This document shows, piece after piece, positions 8,796 through 16,878 of a stretch of DNA of 64,000 bases. Numbering within the stretch: the first letter of the stretch is position 1; the number at the start of each line of letters is the position of its first letter. The stretch is from Paucimonas sp. Its GTDB lineage: Bacteria > Pseudomonadota > Gammaproteobacteria > Pseudomonadales > Pseudomonadaceae. The position numbers were made by a program, and so were the translations under genes. The stretch lies in the NCBI GenBank assembly GCA_031253995.1, contig JAIRVG010000086.1:1-64000 (forward strand), read 5' to 3'. A model generated the notes under the pieces. It worked only from the letters and a program-made list of their open reading frames with translations, ran no database searches and had not been told where the DNA came from.

Positions 8796-9628
8796 CAGCC
8801 GTGGGCCACCGACCAGTCGACCCAGCCGAACAGCCAGGTGGCGATGATCAGCAGGCCGAAGCCGATGCGGTACCAGGCGAACACCGCGTAGCTGTGGCTG
8901 GCAATGAACTTGAGCAGGCCGCGCACGGCGATCATGGCGAAGATGAACGACACCACGAAACCAATGGCGAAGACCATGAAGTCTTCCGGCTGGAACAGGT
9001 CGCGGTACTTGTAGCCCGAGTACACCGCTGCACCGACCATGGTCGGCATGGCCAGGAAGAACGAGAACTCGGTGGCCGCCTTGCGCGACAGGCCGAACAG
9101 CAGGCCGCCGATGATGGTCGAGCCGGAACGCGAGGTCCCCGGGATCATCGCCAGGCACTGGGCGCAGCCGATCTTCAGGGCATCGGTCCAGCGCATGTCG
9201 TCCACTTCCTCGACCTTGATCACGTGCTCGCGACGCTCGGCCCAGAGCATGATCACCCCGCCGATCACCAGGGCCACGGCCACGGTGACAGGGTTGAACA
9301 GGTATTCGTGGATCAGGTCGGCGAAGGCCACCCCCAGCACCACGGCCGGGAAGAAGGCGATCATCAGGTTGACGGTGAAGCGCTGCGCCTGGCGCTGCCG
9401 GGGCAGCCCCACCACCACGTCGATGATCTTGCGGCGGAATTCCCACACCACCGCCAGGATCGCGCCAAGCTGGATGATGATGTTGAAGGCCATGGCCCTT
9501 TCACCGCCGAAGTTGATCAGGTCGGCCACGACGATCTGGTGGCCGGTACTGGAGATCGGCAAAAACTCTGTCAGACCCTCGACGATACCGAGAATCACTG
9601 CCTGCATGGCGGTCCAAAAATCCATCAT
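8795..9628 (-). CDS. uppP: Undecaprenyl-diphosphatase
   Basis: UppP (BacA) dephosphorylates undecaprenyl diphosphate in the inner membrane, recycling the lipid carrier for peptidoglycan and other envelope polymers and giving bacitracin tolerance. The 277-residue protein shows both conserved active-site regions: EGLTEFLPISSTGHQI at the N terminus and MIPGTSRSGSTIIGGLLFG in the second half. Several membrane helices are present. The start is set at the MMDFWTAMQ methionine (9628), after a GGGGG run. An ATG nine codons upstream is less likely. Confidence 0.95.
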   Translation of the reverse strand: MMDFWTAMQAVILGIVEGLTEFLPISSTGHQIVVADLINFGGERAMAFNIIIQLGAILAVVWEFRRKIIDVVVGLPRQRQAQRFTVNLMIAFFPAVVLGVAFADLIHEYLFNPVTVAVALVIGGVIMLWAERREHVIKVEEVDDMRWTDALKIGCAQCLAMIPGTSRSGSTIIGGLLFGLSRKAATEFSFFLAMPTMVGAAVYSGYKYRDLFQPEDFMVFAIGFVVSFIFAMIAVRGLLKFIASHSYAVFAWYRIGFGLLIIATWLFGWVDWSVAHG

Positions 9629-9902
9629 TCCCCCGTGAGGCGATGCGCGCGGCATGCCTCGTTGTAGTTTTGGTTACTGTCTTTCCAGGCCCAGGCACGT
9701 TGCGCGGCCAACGACAAAAAAGCCGGCGCGCCCTTCAGGTTGGCGCAAGAAGGCCGAAATCCTATCAGAGCCGTCGGCCAAACGCTGCCGCGGATATGTA
9801 ATGGAACTGCCGAATCAACAACTTAGGCTTTGGTCGAGTAGGTCGAAGCGGCAAAGCGTGCTTGGATGCCGGTGACAATAACAAGAACTCGAGGCGACCT
9901 TC

Positions 9903-11537
9903 ATGAAGACTCTCCGTACCCTGTCCATCAGCCGGCGCCTGTGGCTCATCCTGGTGCTGGCCGTGGCGATGCTGGTGACCCTCGGGTTGCTCATGCTCAA
10001 CCAGATCCACAGCGACCTGTACAAGGCCAAGGCCGAGAAGACCCGCCATGTGGTCGAGACCGCCGCCGGGGTCCTGGCCTACTACCAGGGCCTCGAAGCC
10101 GCCGGCAGCCTCGGCCGCGAAGCCGCCCAGCAGCAGGCGCTGAATGCCGTGCGCGGACTGCGCTACGACAAGAACGATTACTTCTGGATCAATGACCTGG
10201 GTCCGAAGATGATCATGCACCCGACCAATCCCAAGCTCGACGGCCAGGACCTGTCCGCCATCCGCGACCCGGACGGTTTCGCCCTGTTCAGCGAAATGGT
10301 GGTGCTGGCCAAGGCCAAGGGTGCCGGCAGCATCGACTACCGCTGGCCCAAGCCCGGCGCCAGCGAGCCGGTGGAAAAGACGTCCTATATCCAGCTGTTC
10401 CAGCCCTGGGGCTGGATCATCGGCTCGGGCATCTATATCGATGACATGCAGGCCGAGTTCTACCGCCAGTTGCGCGATGCCTCGCTGGTGGGCGCCAGCA
10501 TCGCGATCATCCTCGCCCTGCTGGTGATCATGATCGGCCGCAGCATCGTCCTGCCCCTGCGCGAGGCGGAAGAGGCCATGGCCACCATCGCCAGTGGCGA
10601 AGCCGACCTGACCCGCCGCCTCGACACCCACGGCAACGACGAGATCACCCGCCTCGGCCAGCACTTCAACAGCTTCACCGGGCAATTGCAGCAGGTGGTC
10701 AGCCGCCTGCGCAGCGCCGCCCACGAACTGGACGGCTCCGCCAGCAGCGTCGGCAGCACCGCCGAACAGACCCGCCAGTGCAGCGAACAGCAATCCCAGC
10801 AGATGGAACAGGTCGCCACGGCGATCAATCAGGTCAGCCATGCAGTGCAGGATGTGGCCAGGCATGCCGAACAGGCTTCCAGCGAGACCAGCGCCGCCCA
10901 GGGCTGCGCGCGCCAGGGCCAGCAGAGCATCCATGGCAGCCTGCGCAAGATCGACGAACTCTCGACCACCATCGACCAGGCCGTCCATGTGATCCAGGCC
11001 CTGGCCAGCCAGAGCACGCGGATCGGCAGCGTACTGGAAGTGATCCGCTCCATCGCCGAGCAGACCAACCTGCTGGCCCTCAACGCCGCCATCGAGGCCG
11101 CCCGGGCCGGCGAACAGGGCCGGGGCTTTGCCGTGGTCGCCGACGAGGTGCGCCTGCTGGCCCAGCGCACCCAGCAGTCCACCGCCGAGATCCAGTCGAT
11201 GATCGAGCACCTGCAAGGCCAGTCGGAGGCGGCGGTAAAAGCCATCGACGCCAGCAGCCAGGCCTCGCGGGAGACCGTGGAGCAGGCCAGCGAGGCCGGC
11301 GCCAGCCTGGATGCCATCAGCCAGGCGCTGCACAACCTCACCTCGCTGAATGCATCGATCGCCAGTGCGACCTTGCAGCAGTCCCATGTGGTGGAAGAGA
11401 TCAACCGCAATGTCACGGAAACCGCCGGGCTGTCCCGCGAGACCGCCCTCGCCGCCCAGCATTCCAGCGAGTCGGGGCGCGCCCTGAACCGGCTGAGCAC
11501 CCACCTGGAACAGGTGCTGGGGCAATTCCGGGTATGA
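9903..11537 (+). CDS. Methyl-accepting chemotaxis protein with single Cache_2 sensor
   Basis: The 544-residue chemoreceptor has a transmembrane segment at residues 14-34 and a periplasmic single Cache_2 domain (about 38-190). Its YDKNDYFWINDLGPKMIMHP and WGWIIGSGIYIDDM motifs are typical. A second membrane segment (about 195-215) is followed by HAMP and a cytoplasmic signalling domain with the hairpin tip EQTNLLALNAAIEAARAGEQ. It should bind a small ligand, often an organic acid in this subgroup, and control CheA. It is monocistronic. The ligand cannot be deduced. Confidence 0.93.
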   Translation: MKTLRTLSISRRLWLILVLAVAMLVTLGLLMLNQIHSDLYKAKAEKTRHVVETAAGVLAYYQGLEAAGSLGREAAQQQALNAVRGLRYDKNDYFWINDLGPKMIMHPTNPKLDGQDLSAIRDPDGFALFSEMVVLAKAKGAGSIDYRWPKPGASEPVEKTSYIQLFQPWGWIIGSGIYIDDMQAEFYRQLRDASLVGASIAIILALLVIMIGRSIVLPLREAEEAMATIASGEADLTRRLDTHGNDEITRLGQHFNSFTGQLQQVVSRLRSAAHELDGSASSVGSTAEQTRQCSEQQSQQMEQVATAINQVSHAVQDVARHAEQASSETSAAQGCARQGQQSIHGSLRKIDELSTTIDQAVHVIQALASQSTRIGSVLEVIRSIAEQTNLLALNAAIEAARAGEQGRGFAVVADEVRLLAQRTQQSTAEIQSMIEHLQGQSEAAVKAIDASSQASRETVEQASEAGASLDAISQALHNLTSLNASIASATLQQSHVVEEINRNVTETAGLSRETALAAQHSSESGRALNRLSTHLEQVLGQFRV

Positions 11538-11571
11538 AAAAACCGCCGATATCCTCCCGGGATATCGGCGG
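11536..11571 (-). terminator. Strong intrinsic terminator for the minus-strand DUF2599 gene
   Basis: A perfect 12-base-pair stem (CCGCCGATATCC at 11543-11554 with GGATATCGGCGG at 11560-11571) is followed, read on the minus strand, by a run of six T. It ends transcription of the DUF2599 gene and lies just beyond the chemoreceptor stop codon, so the stem may also serve the plus strand. Confidence 0.85.
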
Positions 11572-11588
11572 CTCAAGGGTTCAGCGGT

Positions 11589-13328
11589 TTATTTCGGGTT
11601 GCAGTCTGCGGCTTCGTACTGCTCCACGGTGAGGTTATCGGGCCGCAGTTGCTCGATGTTCCATTCCCGTTTGTCGCGGTGTTTCTTCATCAGGCAGATG
11701 GTCTGCAGGCGCATCGAACGGTCCCTGCCGCCCCAGAACTCCGCACCGCGTTTCTCGGCCAGGGCTTTCTGCTTGATTTCGGCCATCATCTTGTCGGTCT
11801 GGTCCGCGCCGATCTTGCGACCGCACTCGGTGGGAATCACTTCCAGCGACATGATGGTCTGGTCGCCGTACTCGGCGAACTTGCGCGCCACCCACCTGAC
11901 CGAACTGACATATTGCTTGCACTGCGACGAGCCTTCGTGCCCCCAGCCACCAATCATGCCGTCGTCGGTCCGCGGCGTGTTGCAGCCATCGGCCAGGGAC
12001 TGCTCATGGGAGACATTGGTGCGGATAGGTTCAAGGTTGTAGTTTTCCTTGTAGCGAACTGGCAGGCCGTTCACCACCAGGGCGATGTGACAGACGTACT
12101 GACGGCGCAGGGTGTCGTCGCGGTTATTCCACTTTTCCGCCCCGCCAGGCAACGCGAGGGCCTTCTGCTTCAGCTCGGCGAACGCCTTGTCGGTCTGGTC
12201 CGGACCAATCTGGCGGCCGCAATCGGTAGGCGTGACCGAGACCGAGTCGACCCAGCGACCCAGGTAGGAGTCGTAGCGCCGGATCCAGACCACATCCTCG
12301 AAGTACTTCGAGCACTGCTTCGGATCGCCGCCCGTGCCCCAGCCGCCAGCGGCGACTTCACCGGCCTTGGCACCCGGTGCGGGCTCGGCGGGTGGCACGG
12401 GATCCGCTTTGGCGTCACAGGAGAAGGTCACTTTTTCGTTCTGGTTCTTTGGGAAACGAACCTGGACCACCGCGACATCACGCCCGGTCTTCTGCTTGTA
12501 CTCGGCCTGGTTCTTGAGCGCCGCGGCACGGTTTTCCGAGGTGGTGTAGTAGAACGCATCCACCGGCACGATGCCGCTTTGCGGATTGGAGAAGCGCACT
12601 TCGGGGTAGGTATTGAAGGCTACCCGCTGATTCGGCTGGGCCTCCATGGCCCTGCGCGCCTTGAGAAACTCCGCGAAGGCCTGGCTGCTCTCGGCACTGT
12701 TCTCGGTTCTCATGTCGAACGCGCAGCTTTCCCCACCGATGTACTCGGGCCTGTTGAGGTTCGGATTGAAAAACTTGTCGGTCCAGTTGTCGCCGTTGAC
12801 TTGCTCGTCCGCACAGCGGCCTTCGTTGCGCGGTGTCTTCGAGTTGTCGCCACAGCCTTTGTCGGCGCGATCGTATGCCCAGGCATCCGCCGGGATGGCG
12901 CAATCTAGGTAAACCTTGTCCGCACTGTTTTCGGTCTCCCAGGCTGGCTTGACCACCATGCCGATACCGTAGGTCGGCCAGTCATCGCCGCCCATGACCA
13001 CCGGATCCCGGAACTTGATATCGGCGCGGGCATAGGTCGCCGCCGAGGCCCCGGAAGCCAAGGAGTTCGGGGGCGTGTCGAATACGAAGAAGTCTCCCGC
13101 CTTGCCGCCGTTATCTTCCGGCCGCCTGACACCACGCATGGTCAGGCCGTTACAGAAGTGGGCAGCCTGGCGCTCGCCATTGGCACCGACGCAGTAATCC
13201 GAAGTGTCGTTGTAACGTTTTTCCAGCCGCTGTACGGCCGATTCGCAGGTTTCCGCATTGGCCAGCGCCACCTGCGCCAACAGCGGCAAGGTCACCAGCA
13301 ATCTCCAGCCATCAATCCGTCTGTTCAT
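11589..13328 (-). CDS. Secreted protein with halovibrin-like N-terminus and two DUF2599 domains
   Basis: The 579-residue product has a signal peptide ending near ALANA (residue 25). It has a Cys-rich N-terminal domain (about 26-305) containing YARADIKF, DKGCGDN and ESCAFDMR, and a short Pro/Ala/Gly linker. Two C-terminal repeats follow (about 339-455 and 476-579), each with a SxxVxPTxCGRxIGxDQTDK block that I recognise as DUF2599. The N-terminal part resembles what I remember as halovibrin HvnA-like proteins of Pseudomonas; Vibrio fischeri HvnA is an NAD+ glycohydrolase. That link is from memory and not proven. The start at 13328 is chosen for the signal peptide and the AGGA upstream. It is a paralogue of the next gene, which has one DUF2599 domain. 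Confidence 0.78.
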   Translation of the reverse strand: MNRRIDGWRLLVTLPLLAQVALANAETCESAVQRLEKRYNDTSDYCVGANGERQAAHFCNGLTMRGVRRPEDNGGKAGDFFVFDTPPNSLASGASAATYARADIKFRDPVVMGGDDWPTYGIGMVVKPAWETENSADKVYLDCAIPADAWAYDRADKGCGDNSKTPRNEGRCADEQVNGDNWTDKFFNPNLNRPEYIGGESCAFDMRTENSAESSQAFAEFLKARRAMEAQPNQRVAFNTYPEVRFSNPQSGIVPVDAFYYTTSENRAAALKNQAEYKQKTGRDVAVVQVRFPKNQNEKVTFSCDAKADPVPPAEPAPGAKAGEVAAGGWGTGGDPKQCSKYFEDVVWIRRYDSYLGRWVDSVSVTPTDCGRQIGPDQTDKAFAELKQKALALPGGAEKWNNRDDTLRRQYVCHIALVVNGLPVRYKENYNLEPIRTNVSHEQSLADGCNTPRTDDGMIGGWGHEGSSQCKQYVSSVRWVARKFAEYGDQTIMSLEVIPTECGRKIGADQTDKMMAEIKQKALAEKRGAEFWGGRDRSMRLQTICLMKKHRDKREWNIEQLRPDNLTVEQYEAADCNPK

Positions 13329-13448
13329 CTTCCTGTCTCCTGAGACTACCGGGGCAGCTCTTCGGTTAGGGGATCGACGCAACCACGACCTGACAGCCAC
13401 AACTCGACGCCGCAAGGACAATCTGCGCGATAAGCAGGGAGGGCGAAA

Positions 13449-13464
13449 CTGGCAAAAATGTCAG
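13449..13464. promoter_or_regulatory. Operator-like dyad upstream of the double-DUF2599 gene
   Basis: CTGGCAAAAATGTCAG lies 121 bases upstream of the start at 13328. It differs by one base from the perfect dyad upstream of the neighbouring paralogue (15354-15369). A half-site CTGACAG is also present at 13390-13396. The shared sequence and similar distance suggest one regulator for both genes. Confidence 0.5.
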
Positions 13465-13553
13465 GTAGAGGAGGAAACCGACCGAAGGATTCGATGCTCC
13501 GGCCCCTGCCGGCAGCGAACTGACGACAGGGGCATGAGGCACCTCAGTAGCGC

Positions 13554-15242
13554 TTACTTGCCGGCATCGGAAGGCAGCGGATTACAGATGTACGGCAGGC
13601 TGAGCGACGCCGCATGGGAAACATAGGGCCGCGCCGGCTCTATGTTCCAGGTTTCCTTGCGTGGCGTGCCCACCACGTGGCAGACGAACTGCCGGCGCAT
13701 GGTGCCGCCGTTGTTCGCCTCGTTCCAGCGCGGGTCCTTGCCGTATTTCTCGTACAGCTCACGGAACGCCCGGTCGGTCTGGTCGGGCCCCATTCGCCTG
13801 GCGCATTCCGTCGGCTTGACCTGAAGCGTCCAGATCATGCCGTAGCCCGGCTCATCGCGCTGCACCCAGGTGGCACTCTCGATGTACTGCGCGCAGTAGG
13901 AGGGTTGGGCTTGCGCCTGGGCTGCGGCGGCAGCGGCAGCCGCCGCCTGGGCCTGGGCCGAAGCCGCCTGCGCAGCCGCCGCCGCTTGTGCCGCTTGAGC
14001 GGCCTGTCCGGCCTGCGCTGCCGCTTGTGCAGCCTGGGCCGCCGCCGAAGCGGACTGGGCGTAGGCCGCAGCCTGGGCGGCGGCTTGAGCAGCCTGAGCG
14101 GAAGCCTGGGCAGCTTGAGCAGACTGGGCGGCCTGAGCAGCCTGCGCGCCTTGGACAGCCTGGGCCGCTTGGGCCGCCTGCGCGGCCTGAGCAGCTTGAG
14201 CCGCCTGGGCTGCCTGCTGGGCCGCGAGTTGCGCAGCTTGCGCCGCCTGGGCTGCCTGCGCAGCGGCCTGGGCGGGGTTTACTACCGGCGTGGTACCGAA
14301 GCCAGGTGTGGACGCCTTGCCCGCCTTGCAGAACCCGGGGGAGCGACTGTAGCCGGTAAAGCCCGGCTGCTGCTCATCGCAGAAGAACTGTGCCTTCTCC
14401 CCGGGGAACCTGGGCAACTGGACCCGGATGACCGGCCGGTACTCGCCCATTTTCGCCAGGTAGTCGGCCTGGTTCTTCAATGCCTCGGCGCGCCCGGCCG
14501 GTTCGGTGTAGATAAACGCCATGACGTTGGCTTGCGCAGGGATGGAAACCATCACCTCGGTAGGCATGGGGAACCAGGTGGACCCGACCAGGCGCCGGGC
14601 CTGCAGGAAGCTGGAAAATGCCATGGCTCGCCCATCACGCCCCCGACTCTGGGACATGTCGAACGCACACTGCTCGCGATATTGGTTTTCACCCGCCAGG
14701 GTTCCTCCCGACTGCTTGTTATAGCGATCGACCCAGGCCTGGCCGTTGTTGATGCCAAGTGCCTGGCAATGCTGCTCGCGCTGGGCCGTTACCGCATTGT
14801 CGCCACAACCGCGGTCATCGCGCTCGTAGGTCCATCCATCCATGGGATAGGCACATTGCAGGTAGGTCGGCTGCTGCCCGCGGCACAGGTTGGCCGTAGG
14901 CGTGGTGATATAGCCATTGTTGGTCCGCACCGCCAGGTCCGGGAAGTTGATGTCCGCCCGCAGGTAGGAATAGGACTCGGCGCCCTTCGCCTTGCTGCGT
15001 GGGCTGGGAGTCCAGACGTCATAGTTCTCTCCCTTTGCCGGATCGGCACGGGTCGTGCCCCTGATCAGCAAACCCGAGCAATTGGAAGCGCTTTCGCCAT
15101 CGGGGCAAGTATTCGCGGTGTTGTTGTAGAGTTCCTGAATGAGCTTCACGGTTTCCGCACAGGTCTCCGCCCGTGCCACCGACCAGGGCAACAGCAACGA
15201 CAGGACCAGGAGCAGCGGGGTTTTCACGGTTCTCGTTCGCAT
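13554..15242 (-). CDS. Secreted protein with halovibrin-like domain, Ala/Gln repeat and DUF2599 domain
   Basis: The 562-residue product has a signal peptide (MRTRTVKTPLLLVLSLLLPW through SVARA) and a Cys-rich N-terminal domain (about 27-315) with CSGLLIRGTT, YLRADINF, DDRGCGDN and EQCAFDMS. An Ala/Gln low-complexity linker of about 125 residues follows (about 322-446), built from AAQ units. One DUF2599 domain closes the protein (about 448-555; LQVKPTECARRMGPDQTDRAF). It is paralogous to the downstream gene at 11589-13328. The N-terminal domain resembles halovibrin HvnA-type NAD+ glycohydrolases as I remember them. The start at 15242 follows AAAGGAG at a good distance. Confidence 0.78.
   Translation of the reverse strand: MRTRTVKTPLLLVLSLLLPWSVARAETCAETVKLIQELYNNTANTCPDGESASNCSGLLIRGTTRADPAKGENYDVWTPSPRSKAKGAESYSYLRADINFPDLAVRTNNGYITTPTANLCRGQQPTYLQCAYPMDGWTYERDDRGCGDNAVTAQREQHCQALGINNGQAWVDRYNKQSGGTLAGENQYREQCAFDMSQSRGRDGRAMAFSSFLQARRLVGSTWFPMPTEVMVSIPAQANVMAFIYTEPAGRAEALKNQADYLAKMGEYRPVIRVQLPRFPGEKAQFFCDEQQPGFTGYSRSPGFCKAGKASTPGFGTTPVVNPAQAAAQAAQAAQAAQLAAQQAAQAAQAAQAAQAAQAAQAVQGAQAAQAAQSAQAAQASAQAAQAAAQAAAYAQSASAAAQAAQAAAQAGQAAQAAQAAAAAQAASAQAQAAAAAAAAAQAQAQPSYCAQYIESATWVQRDEPGYGMIWTLQVKPTECARRMGPDQTDRAFRELYEKYGKDPRWNEANNGGTMRRQFVCHVVGTPRKETWNIEPARPYVSHAASLSLPYICNPLPSDAGK
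13905..14280 (-). repeat. Low-complexity Ala/Gln-coding repeat inside the DUF2599 gene
   Basis: About 125 codons encode almost only Ala and Gln, mostly AAQ triplets with rare Ser, Leu, Gly, Val and Tyr. The DNA is a near-periodic 9-base GCC/GCN/CAG pattern. Such a linker would be a long, flexible or weakly helical spacer between the two exported domains. Tandem structure makes it prone to length change by slippage. Confidence 0.85.
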
Positions 15243-15327
15243 CGCAAGGTTCTCCTTTGCATGCTGAATTAACGATCTCCGGCGACAGGAAAACCGCAAA
15301 CCTCTGACCAACGCCTCGCGGCCAAGC

Positions 15328-15393
15328 CTGACAGAAAGCATCCAAATGGATAACTGACAAAAATGTCAGTCCTGCCCTGCCAAGCGCTGTCAG
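15328..15393. promoter_or_regulatory. Operator array in the divergent DUF2599 / pnuC promoter region
   Basis: A perfect dyad, CTGACAAAAATGTCAG, occupies 15354-15369. It is flanked by a half-site CTGACAG at 15328-15334 and the inverted half-site CTGTCAG at 15387-15393. Centre spacings are about 30 and 29 bases, close to three helical turns. The array lies 112 bases upstream of the DUF2599 gene and 97 bases upstream of pnuC, so one regulator could control both. A near copy lies upstream of the paralogue at 13449-13464. Confidence 0.55.
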
Positions 15394-15465
15394 AAAAATC
15401 CCATACAGGTACAATCCGCCCCCATCTTTCCCGCCCGTTTATCAATCCGTTATCAAGGAGCGCCG

Positions 15466-16032
15466 ATGTCCGGCCTCGAATGGCTCGCAGTGGCCTTCAG
15501 CGCTTTCTCCGTGTGGCTCACGGTGAAGCAGAATCCCTGGTGCTGGCCTGTAGGCCTGATCGGGGTGCTGCTGCTCGGTTGGCTGTTGCGCGATACCCAC
15601 CTGTATTCGCAGATGGCCCTGCAAGGCGTCTACGCCGTGCTGCAGGTCTACGGCTGGTGGCAGTGGACGCGCCCGGACGATACACGCGAGGCGCGCCGGG
15701 TCAGCCTGCTGGCCCCGGCCCAGATCAGCGCCGGGTTGCTGGCCGGCCTGCTGATCAGCGCCGCCCTGGGTGCGGCGATGAGCACCTGGACCGACGGCGA
15801 ACAGCCCTGGCTGGATGCGGCGATCACCGGCTTCAGCTTGGTGGCGCAGTGGTGGATGGCGCAAAAGCGGGCGCAGTGCTGGGTGCTTTGGATCGTCATC
15901 GACGTGGTCTGCGTCGGCCTGTTCCTCTGGCAGGGCCTGTACCTGACCGCCGGCCTGTACGCCCTGTTCACCTTGCTGGCGATCCAGGGGCTGCGTGAAT
16001 GGCGGCGCGATCCGGCGCTGGTCGGCGCATGA
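15466..16032 (+). CDS. pnuC: Nicotinamide riboside transporter PnuC
   Basis: The 188-residue inner-membrane protein has about seven hydrophobic segments and the PnuC family features: NPWCWPVGLIGVLLLGWL in the first helices, YAVLQVYGWWQW, and the C-terminal CWVLWIVIDVVCVGLFLW. PnuC takes up nicotinamide riboside by facilitated diffusion, with phosphorylation by a kinase trapping it. The following gene, which overlaps it by four bases (ATGA), encodes such a kinase candidate. AAGGAG precedes the ATG. The promoter is shared with the divergent DUF2599 gene. Confidence 0.9.
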   Translation: MSGLEWLAVAFSAFSVWLTVKQNPWCWPVGLIGVLLLGWLLRDTHLYSQMALQGVYAVLQVYGWWQWTRPDDTREARRVSLLAPAQISAGLLAGLLISAALGAAMSTWTDGEQPWLDAAITGFSLVAQWWMAQKRAQCWVLWIVIDVVCVGLFLWQGLYLTAGLYALFTLLAIQGLREWRRDPALVGA

Positions 16033-16580
16033 AGGTCCTGGTACTGGCGGGTCCCGAATCCAGCGGCAAGAGCTGGCTGGGCGCGGAAATCCAGGCGCAC
16101 TTCGGCGGCGAACTGGTGGGTGAATACGTGCGCGACTTCATCGACGAACAGCAGCGCGATACCTGCTACGCCGATATCCCGGCCATCGCCCGCGGCCAAC
16201 TGGCCCGCGAGGACGCCGCGCGCCTGCGCCAGCCGCCACTGCTGATCCTCGATACCCACCTGCTGAGCAACATGCTCTGGAGCCGCACCCTGTTCGACGA
16301 CTGCCCGCAATGGCTGGAGCAGGCGCTGCTGGAACGGCACTACGACCTGCACCTGCTGCTTAGCCCCGAAGGCGTGCCGTGGATCGGCGACGGCCAGCGC
16401 TGCCAGCCGGACCTGGCGCAGCGCCAGGTGTTCTTCGAGGCCAGTCGTGACTGGCTGCAACGCCATGGCCAGCCCCTGCAGATCATCAGCGGTGACTGGA
16501 GCGCCCGGCGCGCCACCGTGCTGGCGGCCGTGCAGCAGTTGCTGGACGGCAAGCCGGCGGACTGTGCCACCGAGTGTTAA
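16029..16580 (+). CDS. NadR-like AAA ATPase, probable nicotinamide riboside kinase
   Basis: The 183-residue protein corresponds to the kinase domain of NadR. It has a P-loop GPESSGKSWL at residues 8-17, the segment GELVGEYVRDFID with the acidic and Arg residues typical of NadR, and LLILDTHLLSNMLWS. It should phosphorylate imported nicotinamide riboside to NMN in the cytoplasm. It lacks the N-terminal DNA-binding and adenylyltransferase domains of full NadR. The ATG at 16029 overlaps the pnuC stop codon, which gives strict coupling to the transporter. Confidence 0.87.
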   Translation: MKVLVLAGPESSGKSWLGAEIQAHFGGELVGEYVRDFIDEQQRDTCYADIPAIARGQLAREDAARLRQPPLLILDTHLLSNMLWSRTLFDDCPQWLEQALLERHYDLHLLLSPEGVPWIGDGQRCQPDLAQRQVFFEASRDWLQRHGQPLQIISGDWSARRATVLAAVQQLLDGKPADCATEC

Positions 16581-16585
16581 CCCGC

Positions 16586-16607
16586 TGAAACACCCTGCCC
16601 GGTTTCA
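16586..16607. promoter_or_regulatory. Dyad upstream of fapA, possible activator site
   Basis: TGAAAC at 16586-16591 and GTTTCA at 16602-16607 form an inverted repeat with a 10-base spacer. It lies about 215 bases upstream of the sigma-54 promoter candidate of fapA. Distance and symmetry would suit an enhancer site. It could also be a weak hairpin at the end of the pnuC operon. Evidence is limited to symmetry. Confidence 0.3.
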
Positions 16608-16809
16608 CCCCGCGACCCAGAGCCTGCCCCACGGCGCCCGGCGCGACTGTTACATCCTTGAAACAGCCCCCTTGCCAGCCCTGTCGGCAGGCCTTGCGCC
16701 AATGTTTGCAGGCTTTCCCGCCGTAGCCTGTATCAGCAGGTTTACAGTCATCGCGACGTATTCCCGTCACATTCACGCAACCCACTGATTTCCCGCAAGA
16801 AACAAAAAG

Positions 16810-16825
16810 CGGCACAGCTTCTGCT
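16810..16825 (+). promoter_or_regulatory. Candidate sigma-54 promoter of the fap operon
   Basis: CGGCACAGCTTCTGCT has GG at 16811-16812 and GC at 16823-16824 with exactly ten bases between them, as required by RpoN. It matches the consensus TGGCAC-N5-TTGCW except at the first base, a central base and one base of the -12 box. The predicted transcription start is near 16836, about 43 bases before the fapA start codon. A sigma-54 activator gene lies directly after the operon. Confidence 0.6.
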
Positions 16826-16878
16826 CTATCTCTCGCAACGCTGAACAGGCCCAGCGACCAGAAGAAGGAAGCGCCACC

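Noticed and set aside
13614..15272. Plus-strand frame rich in Leu, Gly, Arg and Ser opposite the DUF2599 gene
   Set aside because: It is the complement of the Ala/Gln repeat. The minus strand has a signal peptide, ribosome binding site and conserved Cys pattern.
16682..16698. TCGGCAGGCCTTGC as sigma-54 promoter of fapA
   Set aside because: Only eight bases separate GG and GC instead of ten, and it lies almost 190 bases before fapA. The site at 16810 has exact spacing.
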